Under the pieces are notes generated by a model. It worked only from the letters and a program-made list of their open reading frames with translations, was not told where the DNA came from and ran no database searches. A DNA stretch of 64,000 nucleotides, from NCBI GenBank assembly GCA_963706555.1, contig OY970164.1, positions 3,100,001-3,164,000 of the forward strand, written 5' to 3'. This DNA is from Bog-473 sp963706555 (GTDB lineage: Bacteria > Actinomycetota > Acidimicrobiia > Acidimicrobiales > RAAP-2). How positions within the stretch are numbered: position 1 is the first letter of the stretch; every line of letters begins with the position of its first letter. The position numbers and the translations under genes are program-made. This document shows, piece by piece, positions 26,248-35,496 of the stretch.

Positions 26248-27511
26248 GACGGCTGACGCAGGCACGGAAGATGTTGAGGCGTTTCGCCTCCGTGCGAGAG
26301 CCTGGCTGGCGGACAACATGCCGCGCCTGGCGGAGGGCCAGAACAACAGCCAACTGATGGCGATCGACGAGATGGGGACGCGCGCACGGGAGTTGCAGCG
26401 CATTCTCTTCGAAGGTGGCTTCGCCGGACTGTGCTTTCCCAAGGAGTACGGGGGACAAGGTCTCACGCGGGCACATCAGGTCGCCTTCACGCAGGAGACG
26501 ACGCCCTACGAGATGCCGGTGGTGTTGAACATCCCGACGTTCTCCATCCTTGCTCCCACCCTGCTCGACTTCGGCACCGAGGAGCAGAAGCGCGCCCACT
26601 TGCCCAAGATGATCTCGGGTGAAGAGATGTGGGTGCAGTTCCTCTCGGAGCCATCGGGAGGGTCCGACCTGGCCAGCCTCGTCACCCGGGCTACCCGCGA
26701 CGGCGATGTCTTCATGCTCAACGGCTCGAAGATCTGGAGCTCAGGAGCCTTCCGCTGTGACTACGCCATGTGTCTTGCCCGCACCGACTGGCATGCGCCC
26801 AAGCACCGCGGCCTGACCATGTTCATCGTCAAGATCCACCAGCCCGGTATCGACGTCCAACAGATCAAGATGTCCAACGGTTCGAACGAGTTCTGTCAGG
26901 AGTTCTTCGACGACGTCGCCATACCGATCGAGAACGTGCTCGGCGAGGTCAACGACGGCTGGACGGTCGCGTCGCGTCTGTTGTTCCACGAGCGCGATGC
27001 CGTCGGTGGTGGGTCGCCCTATCTCAGCGGGACGAGTGGGGGCCGCGGGGATCACGGCGGCGGCCGGAGCGACCTGATCGAGTTGGCCCGCGCCGCCGGG
27101 CGTGCATCTGATCCTCGGGTCGCGCAGTTAGTGGCCGAAGCGCGTGCCAACGACGTGGTGGGGGCTCAACTCATCGGGCGCATCACCAAGTCCATCAACT
27201 CGGGCACCCTTCCCGGTCCGGCAGGGTCGTTGTTCCGGTTGTACGCGGCGGCCAACGCCGAGCGCCATGCCGACATCGCACTGGAGATCGTAGGGGCGAG
27301 CGCCGCGGTGTCAGCGGACGGCGATCCGTTGGGGCTCAAGGGTATCGACTTCCTCCAACGTCAAAGCGGCAGTTTGGGCGGCGGGAGCAACGAGATGCAG
27401 CGCAACATCATCAGTGAGCGCGTACTGGCGATGCCCCGCGAGTTCGCCGCCGACAAGGACCGCCCCTTCGACGAGGTGTTGCACAACGCATCACCGTCAC
27501 GACCGAGGTAG
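26237..27511 (+). CDS. Acyl-CoA dehydrogenase, second of a pair
   Basis: A 424-residue partner of the preceding dehydrogenase. Features seen: LCFPKEYGGQGLTRAHQVAF, the flavin-contact segment QFLSEPSGGSDLASLVTRA, NGSKIWSSGAF, GEVNDGWTVASRLLFHER, and the C-terminal QSGSLGGGSNEMQRNIISER. A Gly/Arg-rich loop (SGTSGGRGDHGGGRSD) interrupts the C-terminal helical domain. ATG at 26237 lies inside the last codons of the upstream gene, so translation is coupled and the two products are probably made in equal amounts. It is longer than its partner, as is usual for one member of heteromeric acyl-CoA dehydrogenases. Confidence 0.9.
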   Translation: MGIETADAGTEDVEAFRLRARAWLADNMPRLAEGQNNSQLMAIDEMGTRARELQRILFEGGFAGLCFPKEYGGQGLTRAHQVAFTQETTPYEMPVVLNIPTFSILAPTLLDFGTEEQKRAHLPKMISGEEMWVQFLSEPSGGSDLASLVTRATRDGDVFMLNGSKIWSSGAFRCDYAMCLARTDWHAPKHRGLTMFIVKIHQPGIDVQQIKMSNGSNEFCQEFFDDVAIPIENVLGEVNDGWTVASRLLFHERDAVGGGSPYLSGTSGGRGDHGGGRSDLIELARAAGRASDPRVAQLVAEARANDVVGAQLIGRITKSINSGTLPGPAGSLFRLYAAANAERHADIALEIVGASAAVSADGDPLGLKGIDFLQRQSGSLGGGSNEMQRNIISERVLAMPREFAADKDRPFDEVLHNASPSRPR

Positions 27512-27550
27512 CGGCGCCCTCCGGGACGCCCCTCGGTGACGGGTCGCCTT

Positions 27551-28354
27551 TCAGGTCACGGGCCGGATTAGTCCCGCCGTGTGTGCCAGCCACCCATCAT
27601 AGTCCTCGGCCTTACGCCGAAAAGATCTCCCTACCTGCGGGTGGGGCAGCACGAGGAAGCGACCCTCGCGCATGGCGGCAAGGGTCTGTGCGGCGCACTC
27701 CTCAGGTTCGACCACGTCGCCGAGACCCTCGGGGAGCGTGTGGGCAACCCCCGCCGCCTCGTCGTCCTCGTTGCGGCCGATCATTCCCGTGTTGACGAGG
27801 TTGGGGCACAGGCAGGTGACCTTGATGCCGCGATCGCCGTAGGTCAACTGTGCCCACTCGGCGAATCCGAGCGCTCCGAACTTGGTGAACGTGTAGCCCA
27901 TCGGCGCGGCCCCGCCGATCAACGCGGCGGAGGACAACGTCTGCACCAGGTGGCCGCCACCTTGCTCGAGCATGCCGGGTACGACGGCTTGGGCCGCCCA
28001 GACGTGGGCGAGAAGGTTGATCCGGGTGATCTCCTCGATCTCCTCGACAGTCGAGTCCAGGCCGAAGCTGCCGGTGATGCCGGCGTTGGAGCAGAAGACC
28101 CGTACCGGGCCGAACGCAGCGACCGCACGCGTGACCAGTGCGCCGATCGCCTCGGGGCTGGCCACGTCACCTGCTACCGCCAAACCGCCGATGCGCTGCG
28201 CCACCCTCTCCGCACGCGGACCATGGCGATCGGCCACGACGACCCGCGCTCCCTCCGCTGCGAAGCGCTCGGCCAGCGCTCGGCCGATGCCGTGCCCACC
28301 GCCGGTGACGACGACGCATTGCCCTTCGAAGTCGGAAGCCACGGCGGATGTCAT
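27551..28354 (-). CDS. SDR family oxidoreductase
   Basis: A 267-residue classical SDR: CVVVTGGGHGIGRALAERFA for the nucleotide, CSNAG, a serine in LSSAALIGG and YTFTK as the catalytic Tyr/Lys. The C-terminus, LVLPHPQVGRSFRRKAEDYD, is longer than in the FabG group and similar to SDRs that act on bulky substrates. The ATG at 28354 overlaps the stop of the upstream MaoC gene in an ATGA, so it is the third gene of a leftward MaoC-MaoC-SDR operon. Logically it would oxidise the beta-hydroxyacyl-CoA made by the MaoC pair. It converges on the dehydrogenase pair. Confidence 0.91.
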   Translation of the reverse strand: MTSAVASDFEGQCVVVTGGGHGIGRALAERFAAEGARVVVADRHGPRAERVAQRIGGLAVAGDVASPEAIGALVTRAVAAFGPVRVFCSNAGITGSFGLDSTVEEIEEITRINLLAHVWAAQAVVPGMLEQGGGHLVQTLSSAALIGGAAPMGYTFTKFGALGFAEWAQLTYGDRGIKVTCLCPNLVNTGMIGRNEDDEAAGVAHTLPEGLGDVVEPEECAAQTLAAMREGRFLVLPHPQVGRSFRRKAEDYDGWLAHTAGLIRPVT

Positions 28355-28770
28355 AGCCGCACGAAGGTGGCCCACCCCTGCAGATGCACCCCACCGGTTT
28401 GCCGGGTCACCGTGGCTTCGAGGTCGACGAGACGTTGCCCGTCCTCCTCGCGCACACCGGCGATGGTGGCGCGGTAGGTCAGGACGTCGCCCGGCCACGC
28501 TTGTTCCCTCCATTGGACCTTGAGCCGCCTGACCGCGTCCGCCCCGAAGTGGTCCGTGAGGTAGGTGGCCAACACTCCCGCCTGGCGCATACCCACCGCG
28601 AAGGGGGTGGGGAAGCCGGCACGTTGGGCGAACTCGGTGTCGTGGTGCACCGGGTTCATGTCGCCCGATGCCCCTTGATAGCGGACGAAGTCCGTGATCG
28701 TGAGCGGCGTGTCGCGCCGGGAGAACACCTCGGTACCCACGACCAGCTCTTCGAGGTGGGCTGTGCTCAT
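28351..28770 (-). CDS. MaoC-like enoyl-CoA hydratase, catalytic-type subunit
   Basis: A 139-residue single hot-dog-fold hydratase. The hydratase-2 motif is present as YQGASGDMNPVHHDTEFAQR, with the catalytic Asp and His in the D-x-N-P-x-H spacing. It would add water to a trans-2-enoyl-CoA. It overlaps the upstream MaoC-like gene (ATGA) and the downstream SDR (ATGA). Two adjacent hot-dog genes of this size usually make a heterodimeric hydratase in which only one member keeps the motif. That matches here, since the neighbour lacks it. Confidence 0.9.
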   Translation of the reverse strand: MSTAHLEELVVGTEVFSRRDTPLTITDFVRYQGASGDMNPVHHDTEFAQRAGFPTPFAVGMRQAGVLATYLTDHFGADAVRRLKVQWREQAWPGDVLTYRATIAGVREEDGQRLVDLEATVTRQTGGVHLQGWATFVRL

Positions 28771-29213
28771 GCCGGCGCATCCTGCGTCGGCGGTTGGCTG
28801 GTCTCTATCAGCGTGCCCCGCGACTCGGCCACGAGTTCGCCCGTCTCGGCGCGGTATTCGGTCACGAGTTCATGGAAGGTCATGACACCACCTCGCCGCC
28901 CGGTCTTCTCGTAGACCAGGCCTGGTTTCGATTGCACCGTCAGGGTCGTGCCCGCGCGCGGCGGACCACCGAAGAAGACGTACTCCTGGGCCCCGTGCAG
29001 GACCCGGTCGTAGCTGGTGAAGCCGGCTCCGGACGGCTGGCTGTCGGGGTCTTGCCAGAACGTCGAGGTCGCGAGGAAGGTTGCAGGGGAAATGGGCGTT
29101 TCCTCCTGGAGATACGCCGGGTTCGCCGACTTGGTGGCTCGGGCGAATTCGCGTACCTTGCCGCGCTCGATGACCATTTCGAACGGCTTCCCGGCCGGGT
29201 TCTCCTCCGCCAT
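28767..29213 (-). CDS. MaoC-like dehydratase, N-terminal-type (non-catalytic) subunit
   Basis: A 148-residue FAS1-like hot-dog protein, the class often called MaoC N-terminal domain. It opens GKPFEMVIERGKVREFARAT and has the diagnostic ATKSANPAYLQEE and ISPATFLATSTFWQD, followed by RVLHGAQEYVFFGGPPRAGT. No D-x-N-P-x-H motif was seen, so it should be the substrate-binding partner of the following gene. ATG at 29213 has GGGGGG four bases upstream. It is the first gene of the leftward operon, divergent from the transporter genes across 283 bases in which no clear promoter could be picked. Confidence 0.88.
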   Translation of the reverse strand: MAEENPAGKPFEMVIERGKVREFARATKSANPAYLQEETPISPATFLATSTFWQDPDSQPSGAGFTSYDRVLHGAQEYVFFGGPPRAGTTLTVQSKPGLVYEKTGRRGGVMTFHELVTEYRAETGELVAESRGTLIETSQPPTQDAPA

Positions 29214-29496
29214 GGTTCCCCCCTTGTCCTTGTGTCCGGCCCTCCCGGGTCGGGAACGCACATCCGGCGTTCGGGCAACGGTGAACTTAGCCAACGCGGA
29301 ATTCGCGAGTCCCATTTTCGATGTTAGATTCCCCTCCCCGGGTCTCCGACGCGCGGAAGCTGGGCGCGCTAGGGTTCTCTTCCATCATTTGAGTGATAGC
29401 AAACTTGAGGGTTAGGCGAGCAGGGGAGTAGCGGAGTCGAGGCGGCTCGGTCGGCCTTGCCGGCCGTGCACAACGTACAGGGGGCAATCGTCAGTC

Positions 29497-32328
29497 GTGT
29501 CTCAATTTTTGCCGTTCATCGTCATTGGGCTCACCACCGGGGCTGTCTATGGACTGGCCGGCACCGGATTGGTGCTCACCTATAAGACCTCGGGCATCTT
29601 CAACTTCGCCTATGGGGCCATCGCGGCCCTGGGCGTGTTCGTCTTCTACTTCTTGCACTCAGAGCACGGGATGCCCTGGCCCTGGGCCGCCCTTCTCGTC
29701 TTGTTCGTCCTCTCGCCCATCGAGGGCCTCGGCCTCGAGCTCTTCGCCCGCATCCTCGAACCGGCGACGGCCACCCTCAAGGTGGTGGCGACCATCGGCC
29801 TGCTCCTCGTCGTGGTCGGGGTCGGCACCCTCTGGTACGGCAACGCCAATGTCAACTTCCCCCCCTTCTTGGACACCAACACCATCCGCTTCTTGGGGGT
29901 CAACGTCGGCTGGGACCAGATCATCGTGGTCATCGTCTCGTTGGTCGCCACTGCGGTGCTCTACTACTTCTTCCGCTCCATGCGCCTGGGCGTCGCCATG
30001 CGCGGCGTGGTGGACAACCCTGACCTGGTGTCGATGACGGGCACCAACCCCGTGGCGGTGCGGCGCTGGGCCTGGATCATCGGGACCATCTTCGCCTCCA
30101 TGGCCGGCTTGTTGCTCGCCCCCTCGCTCAGCCTCAACGCCGAGATCATCGTCTTGTTGGTCGTCCAGGCCTTCGGGGCGGCGGCCATTGGCTACTTCTC
30201 GAACCTCCCCCTGACCTTCGTCGGCGGCCTCTTCATCGGCGTGGCCGGGGCCTTGGCCACCAAGTACGCCGCCAGCGTCAGCTGGCTGACCGGGCTCAGC
30301 GCGGGCCTGCCCTTCGTCATCTTGTTCATCGTGCTCATCGTGACCCCCCGGGCCCGCCTGGCCGAGCGCCGGGTGGTGGCGGCGACGGCCCTGCGCCGCA
30401 GCTGGTACGCCCCGGTCAAGGTGCGCCTGGTGGCCGGCGCCTTGGCCATCGTCTTCTTCTGCTTCGTGCCCTCCTTCGTCGGCGTGAACCTGTCCACCTG
30501 GTCGAGCGCGCTGGTCTATGTGATGTTGTTCTTGTCGCTCGGCCTGTTGGTCAAGACCTCGGGGCAGATCTCGCTGTGCCACCTGGCCTTCGCCGCCGTC
30601 GGTGCGGCCGCCTTCGGGCACTTCACCACCAGCTTCGGCCTGCCCTGGTTGCTCGCCCTGCTCTTGGCCGGCTTGGTGGCCGTCCCGGTCGGGGCCATCG
30701 TCGCCATCCCCGCCATCCGCCTCTCGGGCGTCTTCTTGGCCCTCGCCACCTACGGCTTCGGCATCTTGCTCGAGCAGATGTTCTACGACACCAACCTCAT
30801 GTTCGGCCCGACCACCGGCGGCATCGCCGCCCCCCGGCCCGACGTCACCATCTTGGGCTGGCACCTCTACACCGACAAGGGCTTCTACTACCTGCTCTTG
30901 GTCTTCGTGGTCCTCACCGTCGTGGTCGTCCAGGCCATCTTGCGCGGCCGCATGGGCCGCCTCTTGAAGGGCCTCAGCGACAGCCCCGTCGCCCTCGAGA
31001 CCCACGGGGCGACGGTCAACGTCATGAAGGTGCTGGTCTTTTGCATCACCGCCGGCCTGGCCGCCATTGCCGGGGCGCTGTTGGCCAGCCTCTTCAGCTA
31101 CGGCCTGGGCACCAACTACAGCTCGTTCGCCTCGCTCACCATGGTGGCCATCTTGACCATCACCGTGGTCGGCGATCCCTGGTATGCGATCTTGGCCGCC
31201 CTGGCCTATGGCATCGTCCCGGGCTACATCACCGTCGCCAACATCAACACCTACCTGACCATCATCTTCGGCCTCTCTGCGGCCACCTTCGCCCTCCAGG
31301 TCAACCGGGTCATCTCGGTGCCGCTCCCCATCCGCAACTTCTTGGACCGCCTCGGGGGCCGGGCCCCCGAGGTGGTGCTGAGCGAAGGCGACGTCGACCA
31401 ATTGGTGAGCCAGGCCACCGTGGCCGAGCGCGAGAGCGCGGCGAGCGACCGCGAGCGCGCGGCGCGCACCGCGGTGCCCGCCTCGGCCAAGGCCGGCCTC
31501 AGCGTGGCCGACCTCGCCGTCCAATACGGCGGGGTGCGCGCCGTCGACGGGGTGAGCCTGGCGGCCCCCATGGGCCGCATCACCGGGCTGATCGGCCCCA
31601 ACGGGGCCGGCAAGACCACCACCTTCAACGCCTGCTCGGGCCTGCTCAAGCCGACCGCGGGGGTGATCACCCTGCACGAGCGCGAAGTGACCGGGATCGG
31701 CCCGTCGGGGCGCTCGCGCTATGGGCTCGGGCGCACCTTTCAAAAGGCCGAGTTGTTCAACTCGCTGAGCGTGCGCGAGAACGTCGAGCTCGGCCGGGAG
31801 TCCTCCATGGCCGGGGCCAACCCCTTGACCCAGCTCGTCGGGAGCCCCAAGGACCGTGCCATCGTGCGCCGGGCCGTCGACGAGGCCATGGAGCTGACCG
31901 GCATCGGCCCCCTCTCTGACCTCCAAGCGGGCCTGCTCCCGACCGGGCAGCGCCGCCTGGTCGAGCTGGCCCGGGTCCTGGCCGGCCCCTTCGACCTGTT
32001 GCTCTTAGACGAGCCCTCGGCCGGTCTCGACGCCGGCGAGACGGTGAGCTTCGGCAACGTGCTGAGCGGCGTGGTCGCCGAGCGCGGCGCGGGCATCTTG
32101 TTGGTCGAGCACGACATGGCGCTGGTGCGCCAGGTCTGCGCCCACATCTACGTGCTCGACTTCGGCCGCCTGGTCTTCGAGGGCAGCCCGAGCGAGATGC
32201 TCAACTCCGACGTCGTGCGTGCCGCCTACCTCGGCTCCGAAGGGGTCCAAGAGGGTGCGAGCACCGAGGGCGGAGCCACCGAGGGCGAGCCCCCCATCGT
32301 GGCGGCGCACGGGGCGAGCGAGGTATGA
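29497..32328 (+). CDS. Branched-chain-type ABC importer, LivH-LivM-LivG fusion
   Basis: A 943-residue fusion of two permeases and one ATPase. Residues 1 to ~290 are the LivH-type permease (GLTTGAVYGLAGTGLVLTYK), ~305-610 the LivM-type permease (VKTSGQISLCHLAFAAVGA), ~615-665 a charged linker, and ~666-915 the LivG ATPase. The ATPase has Walker A GPNGAGKTT near residue 700, Walker B LLLLDEPSAGLD near 835 and HD-loop VEHDMAL. Its signature reads LPTGQRRLVELARV instead of LSGGQ. The tail is Glu/Gly-rich. It would import amino acids or other carboxylates together with LivF. The start is a GTG at 29497. TTG leucine codons are strikingly frequent, unlike in the neighbours. Confidence 0.93.
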   Translation: MSQFLPFIVIGLTTGAVYGLAGTGLVLTYKTSGIFNFAYGAIAALGVFVFYFLHSEHGMPWPWAALLVLFVLSPIEGLGLELFARILEPATATLKVVATIGLLLVVVGVGTLWYGNANVNFPPFLDTNTIRFLGVNVGWDQIIVVIVSLVATAVLYYFFRSMRLGVAMRGVVDNPDLVSMTGTNPVAVRRWAWIIGTIFASMAGLLLAPSLSLNAEIIVLLVVQAFGAAAIGYFSNLPLTFVGGLFIGVAGALATKYAASVSWLTGLSAGLPFVILFIVLIVTPRARLAERRVVAATALRRSWYAPVKVRLVAGALAIVFFCFVPSFVGVNLSTWSSALVYVMLFLSLGLLVKTSGQISLCHLAFAAVGAAAFGHFTTSFGLPWLLALLLAGLVAVPVGAIVAIPAIRLSGVFLALATYGFGILLEQMFYDTNLMFGPTTGGIAAPRPDVTILGWHLYTDKGFYYLLLVFVVLTVVVVQAILRGRMGRLLKGLSDSPVALETHGATVNVMKVLVFCITAGLAAIAGALLASLFSYGLGTNYSSFASLTMVAILTITVVGDPWYAILAALAYGIVPGYITVANINTYLTIIFGLSAATFALQVNRVISVPLPIRNFLDRLGGRAPEVVLSEGDVDQLVSQATVAERESAASDRERAARTAVPASAKAGLSVADLAVQYGGVRAVDGVSLAAPMGRITGLIGPNGAGKTTTFNACSGLLKPTAGVITLHEREVTGIGPSGRSRYGLGRTFQKAELFNSLSVRENVELGRESSMAGANPLTQLVGSPKDRAIVRRAVDEAMELTGIGPLSDLQAGLLPTGQRRLVELARVLAGPFDLLLLDEPSAGLDAGETVSFGNVLSGVVAERGAGILLVEHDMALVRQVCAHIYVLDFGRLVFEGSPSEMLNSDVVRAAYLGSEGVQEGASTEGGATEGEPPIVAAHGASEV

Positions 32329-32392
32329 CCGCCCTCGACCGACACACCCAGACGGGCCGACAGGGCCACAAGGGCCAAAAGGAGACCCCGCC

Positions 32393-33094
32393 GTGCTAGA
32401 GCTTCAGAACATCACCGCCGGCTACGGCGACACCGTGGTGCTGCGCGATGTCAGCCTGTCGGTCCCCGACTCCAAGGTCGTGGCCCTGCTCGGCCCGAAC
32501 GGGGCGGGCAAGACCACCTTGTTGCGGGTCGCCTCGGGCCTCATCAAGCCCATGAGCGGGCGGGTCATCTTGGACGGCGAGGACGTGACGGGCAAGAAGC
32601 CCTTCTACATGTGCCGCAAGGGCCTGTGCAACCTGCCCGAGGGCCGGGGCATCTTCCCGAGCCTGACCGTGCGCGACAACCTGATCCTGCAGTCCAAAAA
32701 GGGCAAGGAGCAGGCCACCATGGATTCGGCCGCCGACTCGTTCCCCGCCCTCGCCACCCGCATGAAGCAGACGGCGGGGAGTCTCAGCGGCGGTGAGCAG
32801 CAGATGCTCGCCCTCGTGCGCACCTTTGCCAGCGAGCCGCGCATCGTCGTGGTCGACGAGGCCTCCTTGGGGCTCGCCCCCATCATCGTCGACCGCATCT
32901 TCGAGACCCTGGCCCAGATCGTCTCGACCGGGGTCTCGGTGCTCTTGGTCGAGCAGTACGTGACCCGGGCCCTCGCCCTGGCCGACGAGGCCTGCCTGCT
33001 CAACCGGGGCCAGGTGGTCTTCTCGGGCCCCGCCGACGACCTCGAGGGCGACGAGATCTTCGAGCGCTACTTCGGGATAGAGATCAGCGCCTAG
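32393..33094 (+). CDS. livF: Branched-chain-type ABC importer ATPase LivF
   Basis: A 233-residue ATPase of the LivF class. It has Walker A GPNGAGKTT, the LivF phrase CNLPEGRGIFPSLTVRDNL, the signature SLSGGEQQMLALVRT, Walker B IVVVDEASLGLAP and VEQYVTRALALADEACLL. It would pair with the LivG domain of the fused protein upstream. The GTG at 32393 has AAGGAG eight bases before it, 64 bases after the fusion gene stop. The sense strand is nearly free of TTA, CTA and TCA codons, so the antisense strand stays open across the whole gene; this is the source of the ambiguous end of the next gene. Confidence 0.95.
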   Translation: MLELQNITAGYGDTVVLRDVSLSVPDSKVVALLGPNGAGKTTLLRVASGLIKPMSGRVILDGEDVTGKKPFYMCRKGLCNLPEGRGIFPSLTVRDNLILQSKKGKEQATMDSAADSFPALATRMKQTAGSLSGGEQQMLALVRTFASEPRIVVVDEASLGLAPIIVDRIFETLAQIVSTGVSVLLVEQYVTRALALADEACLLNRGQVVFSGPADDLEGDEIFERYFGIEISA

Positions 33095-34225
33095 CCGCGC
33101 GAGGGCTGCTCGGCGCACAGCCGGCATCACCTCGGAGACGAACAGATGTCGTGTCGCCTCTTCTGCGTCCGGATCGAAGATGACACCGACCGTGTGGAAG
33201 TGGTCGATGCCGAGTGCCACCAGCCTCTGCAGCCGATCGATGCAATGCTCGGTTGAACCCACGATGGCAAAGCGGTCGATGAAGTCGTCGGGCAATGCGT
33301 CCTCCGCGATCTTGTCGACGGTGGCATGCCGGGTCATGTCGTACTCCTCGCGCAGCCGTCCGAAGATCGGACTGTCGCCACCGGGTGTCGCGATTGACCG
33401 ATCAAGGACCTTGAACCGGGCCAGGCTGGCCACCATTGGCCGGGCCCAGTCGCGGGCTTTCGACAGATCGTGGTGCGCGATCACGACCACCTGAGCCCCC
33501 AGTCGGAGGCCTTTCGCATCGAGCCCGGCTTCCTCACGCGCCTGACGCGCCAGAGCGACAGCCTCGGCAACGCGTTCTTCTTCGGCGCCGACGCTGAGGG
33601 TGACCCTCTCTGCGATTCGTGCGGCTACCGCAATCACGTTGGGTCCCGTGGCGGCGACGTCCAGCGGTACCTTGGGGAGACCCTCGGGAATCCACGCCAG
33701 GCGTGATCCCTGCGGCATGCGCCCCGCCACCCCTGGCATGGGGCGACGGAACGCGGTGCTCTCCACATCGCCAGCACGGAATGCGACCTCCTCGCCCCGG
33801 AGCAGTGCCTGGAGGCGATGGAGCGCCCGTTCGAACGCAGGGACCGCGACGGGTCCGCGACCGAGGAAGGCCAGGGCCGAATCCCCCCGTCCGATCCCGA
33901 GCACAGCGCGACCGTCCGACTGGGCCTGCACCGTGGTGATCGCGCCGGCCGTGACGGACAGTTCACGCGTCGAGGTGTTCGTGACACCAGTGCCGAGCAA
34001 CAACCGTTCGGTGAGCGCAGCGGCAGCGCCGAGGATCACATACGGGTCTCCGGCGAGTGACTGCGAGTCCATGGCCATGTGGCCGTCCCAGCCCTCGCCT
34101 TCCAATTGGCGGGCAAGAGCGGGGGGAAAGGAGGAGAGTGGACCCCCGGCACGCCAGAACTCGAGACGCCGATCCGATTCCGCAGTGTCACCCGTGGGCA
34201 CGGTGGCAATGCTTTGTAGAATCAT
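33095..34225 (-). CDS. LLM-class flavin/F420-dependent oxidoreductase, no stop before livF
   Basis: A luciferase-like monooxygenase-fold protein of about 377 residues up to the edge of livF. Seen are LEGEGWDGHMAMDSQSLAGD, LLLGTGVTNTSTRELSVTAG, VLGIGRGDSALAFLGRGP and a C-terminal IVGSTEHCIDRLQRLVALGI followed by HLFVSEVMPAVRR, where such proteins normally end. There is no stop there; the frame runs on antisense through all of livF to 32396. Both other frames meet a stop within 20 bases, so a one-base indel near 33100-33125 is the likely cause. It probably uses F420 or FMN. It is divergent from the next dehydrogenase pair. Confidence 0.8.
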
Positions 34226-34305
34226 TTAGATTGCTCATCGGAATTGCCAAAACATTAGCGATCCGCCGTGCTGCGAGCACGCGAGACTTGGATGCGTTCT
34301 CCGCC

Positions 34306-35496
34306 ATGGACTTTGCCTGGTCAGAGGAAGAGGAGCGATTCCGGTCGGAGCTGGAACGCTTCGTCGTCGAGCATCTCCCGCAGGATTGGGACCGCCCGCC
34401 GGGAAGTCTCGGGAGTTCGGTCTGGAGTCCGGCCACCGGCGCCTTTGCCGAAGCGCTGGCGCACCATGGACTGCTCGTGCCGAGTTGGCCCAGGGAGTAC
34501 GGCGGCAACGCCGCCTCGTCATGGCAGCAGCAAATTCTGGCTGAGGTGATGTGGGCCAACGGCGAGCCACGCGGTCCGCAGTACATGAACGTGAACTGGA
34601 TCGGTCCGGCCCTGATCGGATTTGGCAGTCAAGAGCAGCGGGACCGATTCCTCCCCCCGATGGCGGCCGGTTCTGTCGTGTGGTGTCAGGGATTCTCCGA
34701 ACCTGACGCAGGTTCCGACCTGGCATCGATCAGGACGCGGGCCGAACGGGACGGTCCGTCGTACATCGTCAACGGCAGGAAGATCTGGACCTCCTACGCC
34801 GACACTGCGCAGTTCTGCTTCTTGCTCGTCCGCACCGGGACCGAGGCCGAGCGTCACCGCGGCCTCACGGTACTGCTCGTCCCGATGGATACTCCGGGAA
34901 TCGAGGTGCGCAAGATCCCGGCGATCGTCGGCGATCATGCGTTCCACGAGTTGACGTTCACTGACGTGGTCGTTCCCGAGTCGGCTCGTCTCGGCGCGGA
35001 AAATGGAGGTTGGACCGTCGTAGTGCGCGCCCTGGCGAACGAAAGGGTCGGCTTGCCGCGGTACATCCGCGGAGAGCAGGTACTCGACCTCGTCGCAGAG
35101 TGGGCCGAAAAGGCAGGACTCCTCGAGCAGGAGAGGGTGCTCGCACTGTTGGGCGAAGCGTATGCAGCCTGCGAAGCGGCACGGGTGCTCGTGTACCGCG
35201 TCGTGGACGAACGAGCAAAGGGGCGGCCTCCGTCGGGACTGGCCAACGTGGCTCGCGTCGCCGCTGTGGAAGCCGAGCGAATCGTGGCAGATGCCACGGT
35301 CGAGTTGATGGGGGAGGAGGGCATGGTCTCGGGGAGGCTCGGTGACGTCCAACACCGGAATTCGCTTGCTGTCGGCCTGGCGGGAGGGACGTTCGAGGTG
35401 CAGTTGAACCTCGTGGCGCAGCTGGTGCTCGACCTACCGCGGAGCGAATCCGGCGTCCGGCCGGGCGGACCGACGCCGGAGAAGTTGGCGCCGTGA
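34306..35496 (+). CDS. Acyl-CoA dehydrogenase, first of second pair
   Basis: A 396-residue acyl-CoA dehydrogenase. Seen are PSWPREYGGNAASSWQQQIL, CQGFSEPDAGSDLASIRTRA (flavin contact), VNGRKIWTSYAD, AENGGWTVVVRALANER and a C-terminal GEEGMVSGRLGDVQHRNSLA. Its end overlaps the next dehydrogenase as GTGA, as expected for a heteromeric pair. ATG at 34306 is chosen from homology; a TTG at 34288 is an alternative, and neither has a strong ribosome site. It is divergent from the LLM gene across 80 bases. The products likely act in alpha-beta desaturation of an acyl-CoA activated by one of the ligases. Confidence 0.9.
   Translation: MDFAWSEEEERFRSELERFVVEHLPQDWDRPPGSLGSSVWSPATGAFAEALAHHGLLVPSWPREYGGNAASSWQQQILAEVMWANGEPRGPQYMNVNWIGPALIGFGSQEQRDRFLPPMAAGSVVWCQGFSEPDAGSDLASIRTRAERDGPSYIVNGRKIWTSYADTAQFCFLLVRTGTEAERHRGLTVLLVPMDTPGIEVRKIPAIVGDHAFHELTFTDVVVPESARLGAENGGWTVVVRALANERVGLPRYIRGEQVLDLVAEWAEKAGLLEQERVLALLGEAYAACEAARVLVYRVVDERAKGRPPSGLANVARVAAVEAERIVADATVELMGEEGMVSGRLGDVQHRNSLAVGLAGGTFEVQLNLVAQLVLDLPRSESGVRPGGPTPEKLAP

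Noticed and set aside
29659..31926. A 755-codon open frame on the minus strand inside the importer gene
   Set aside because: Its translation is Gly/Asp/Glu/Arg/His-rich with no family resemblance. It is the antisense of clear permease and ATPase sequence and stays open only because of codon bias.
32396..33094. C-terminal extension of the LLM protein across livF
   Set aside because: The extension is exact antisense of a conserved ATPase and has no protein-like pattern, so I ended the annotated LLM gene at the livF boundary and reported the missing stop.
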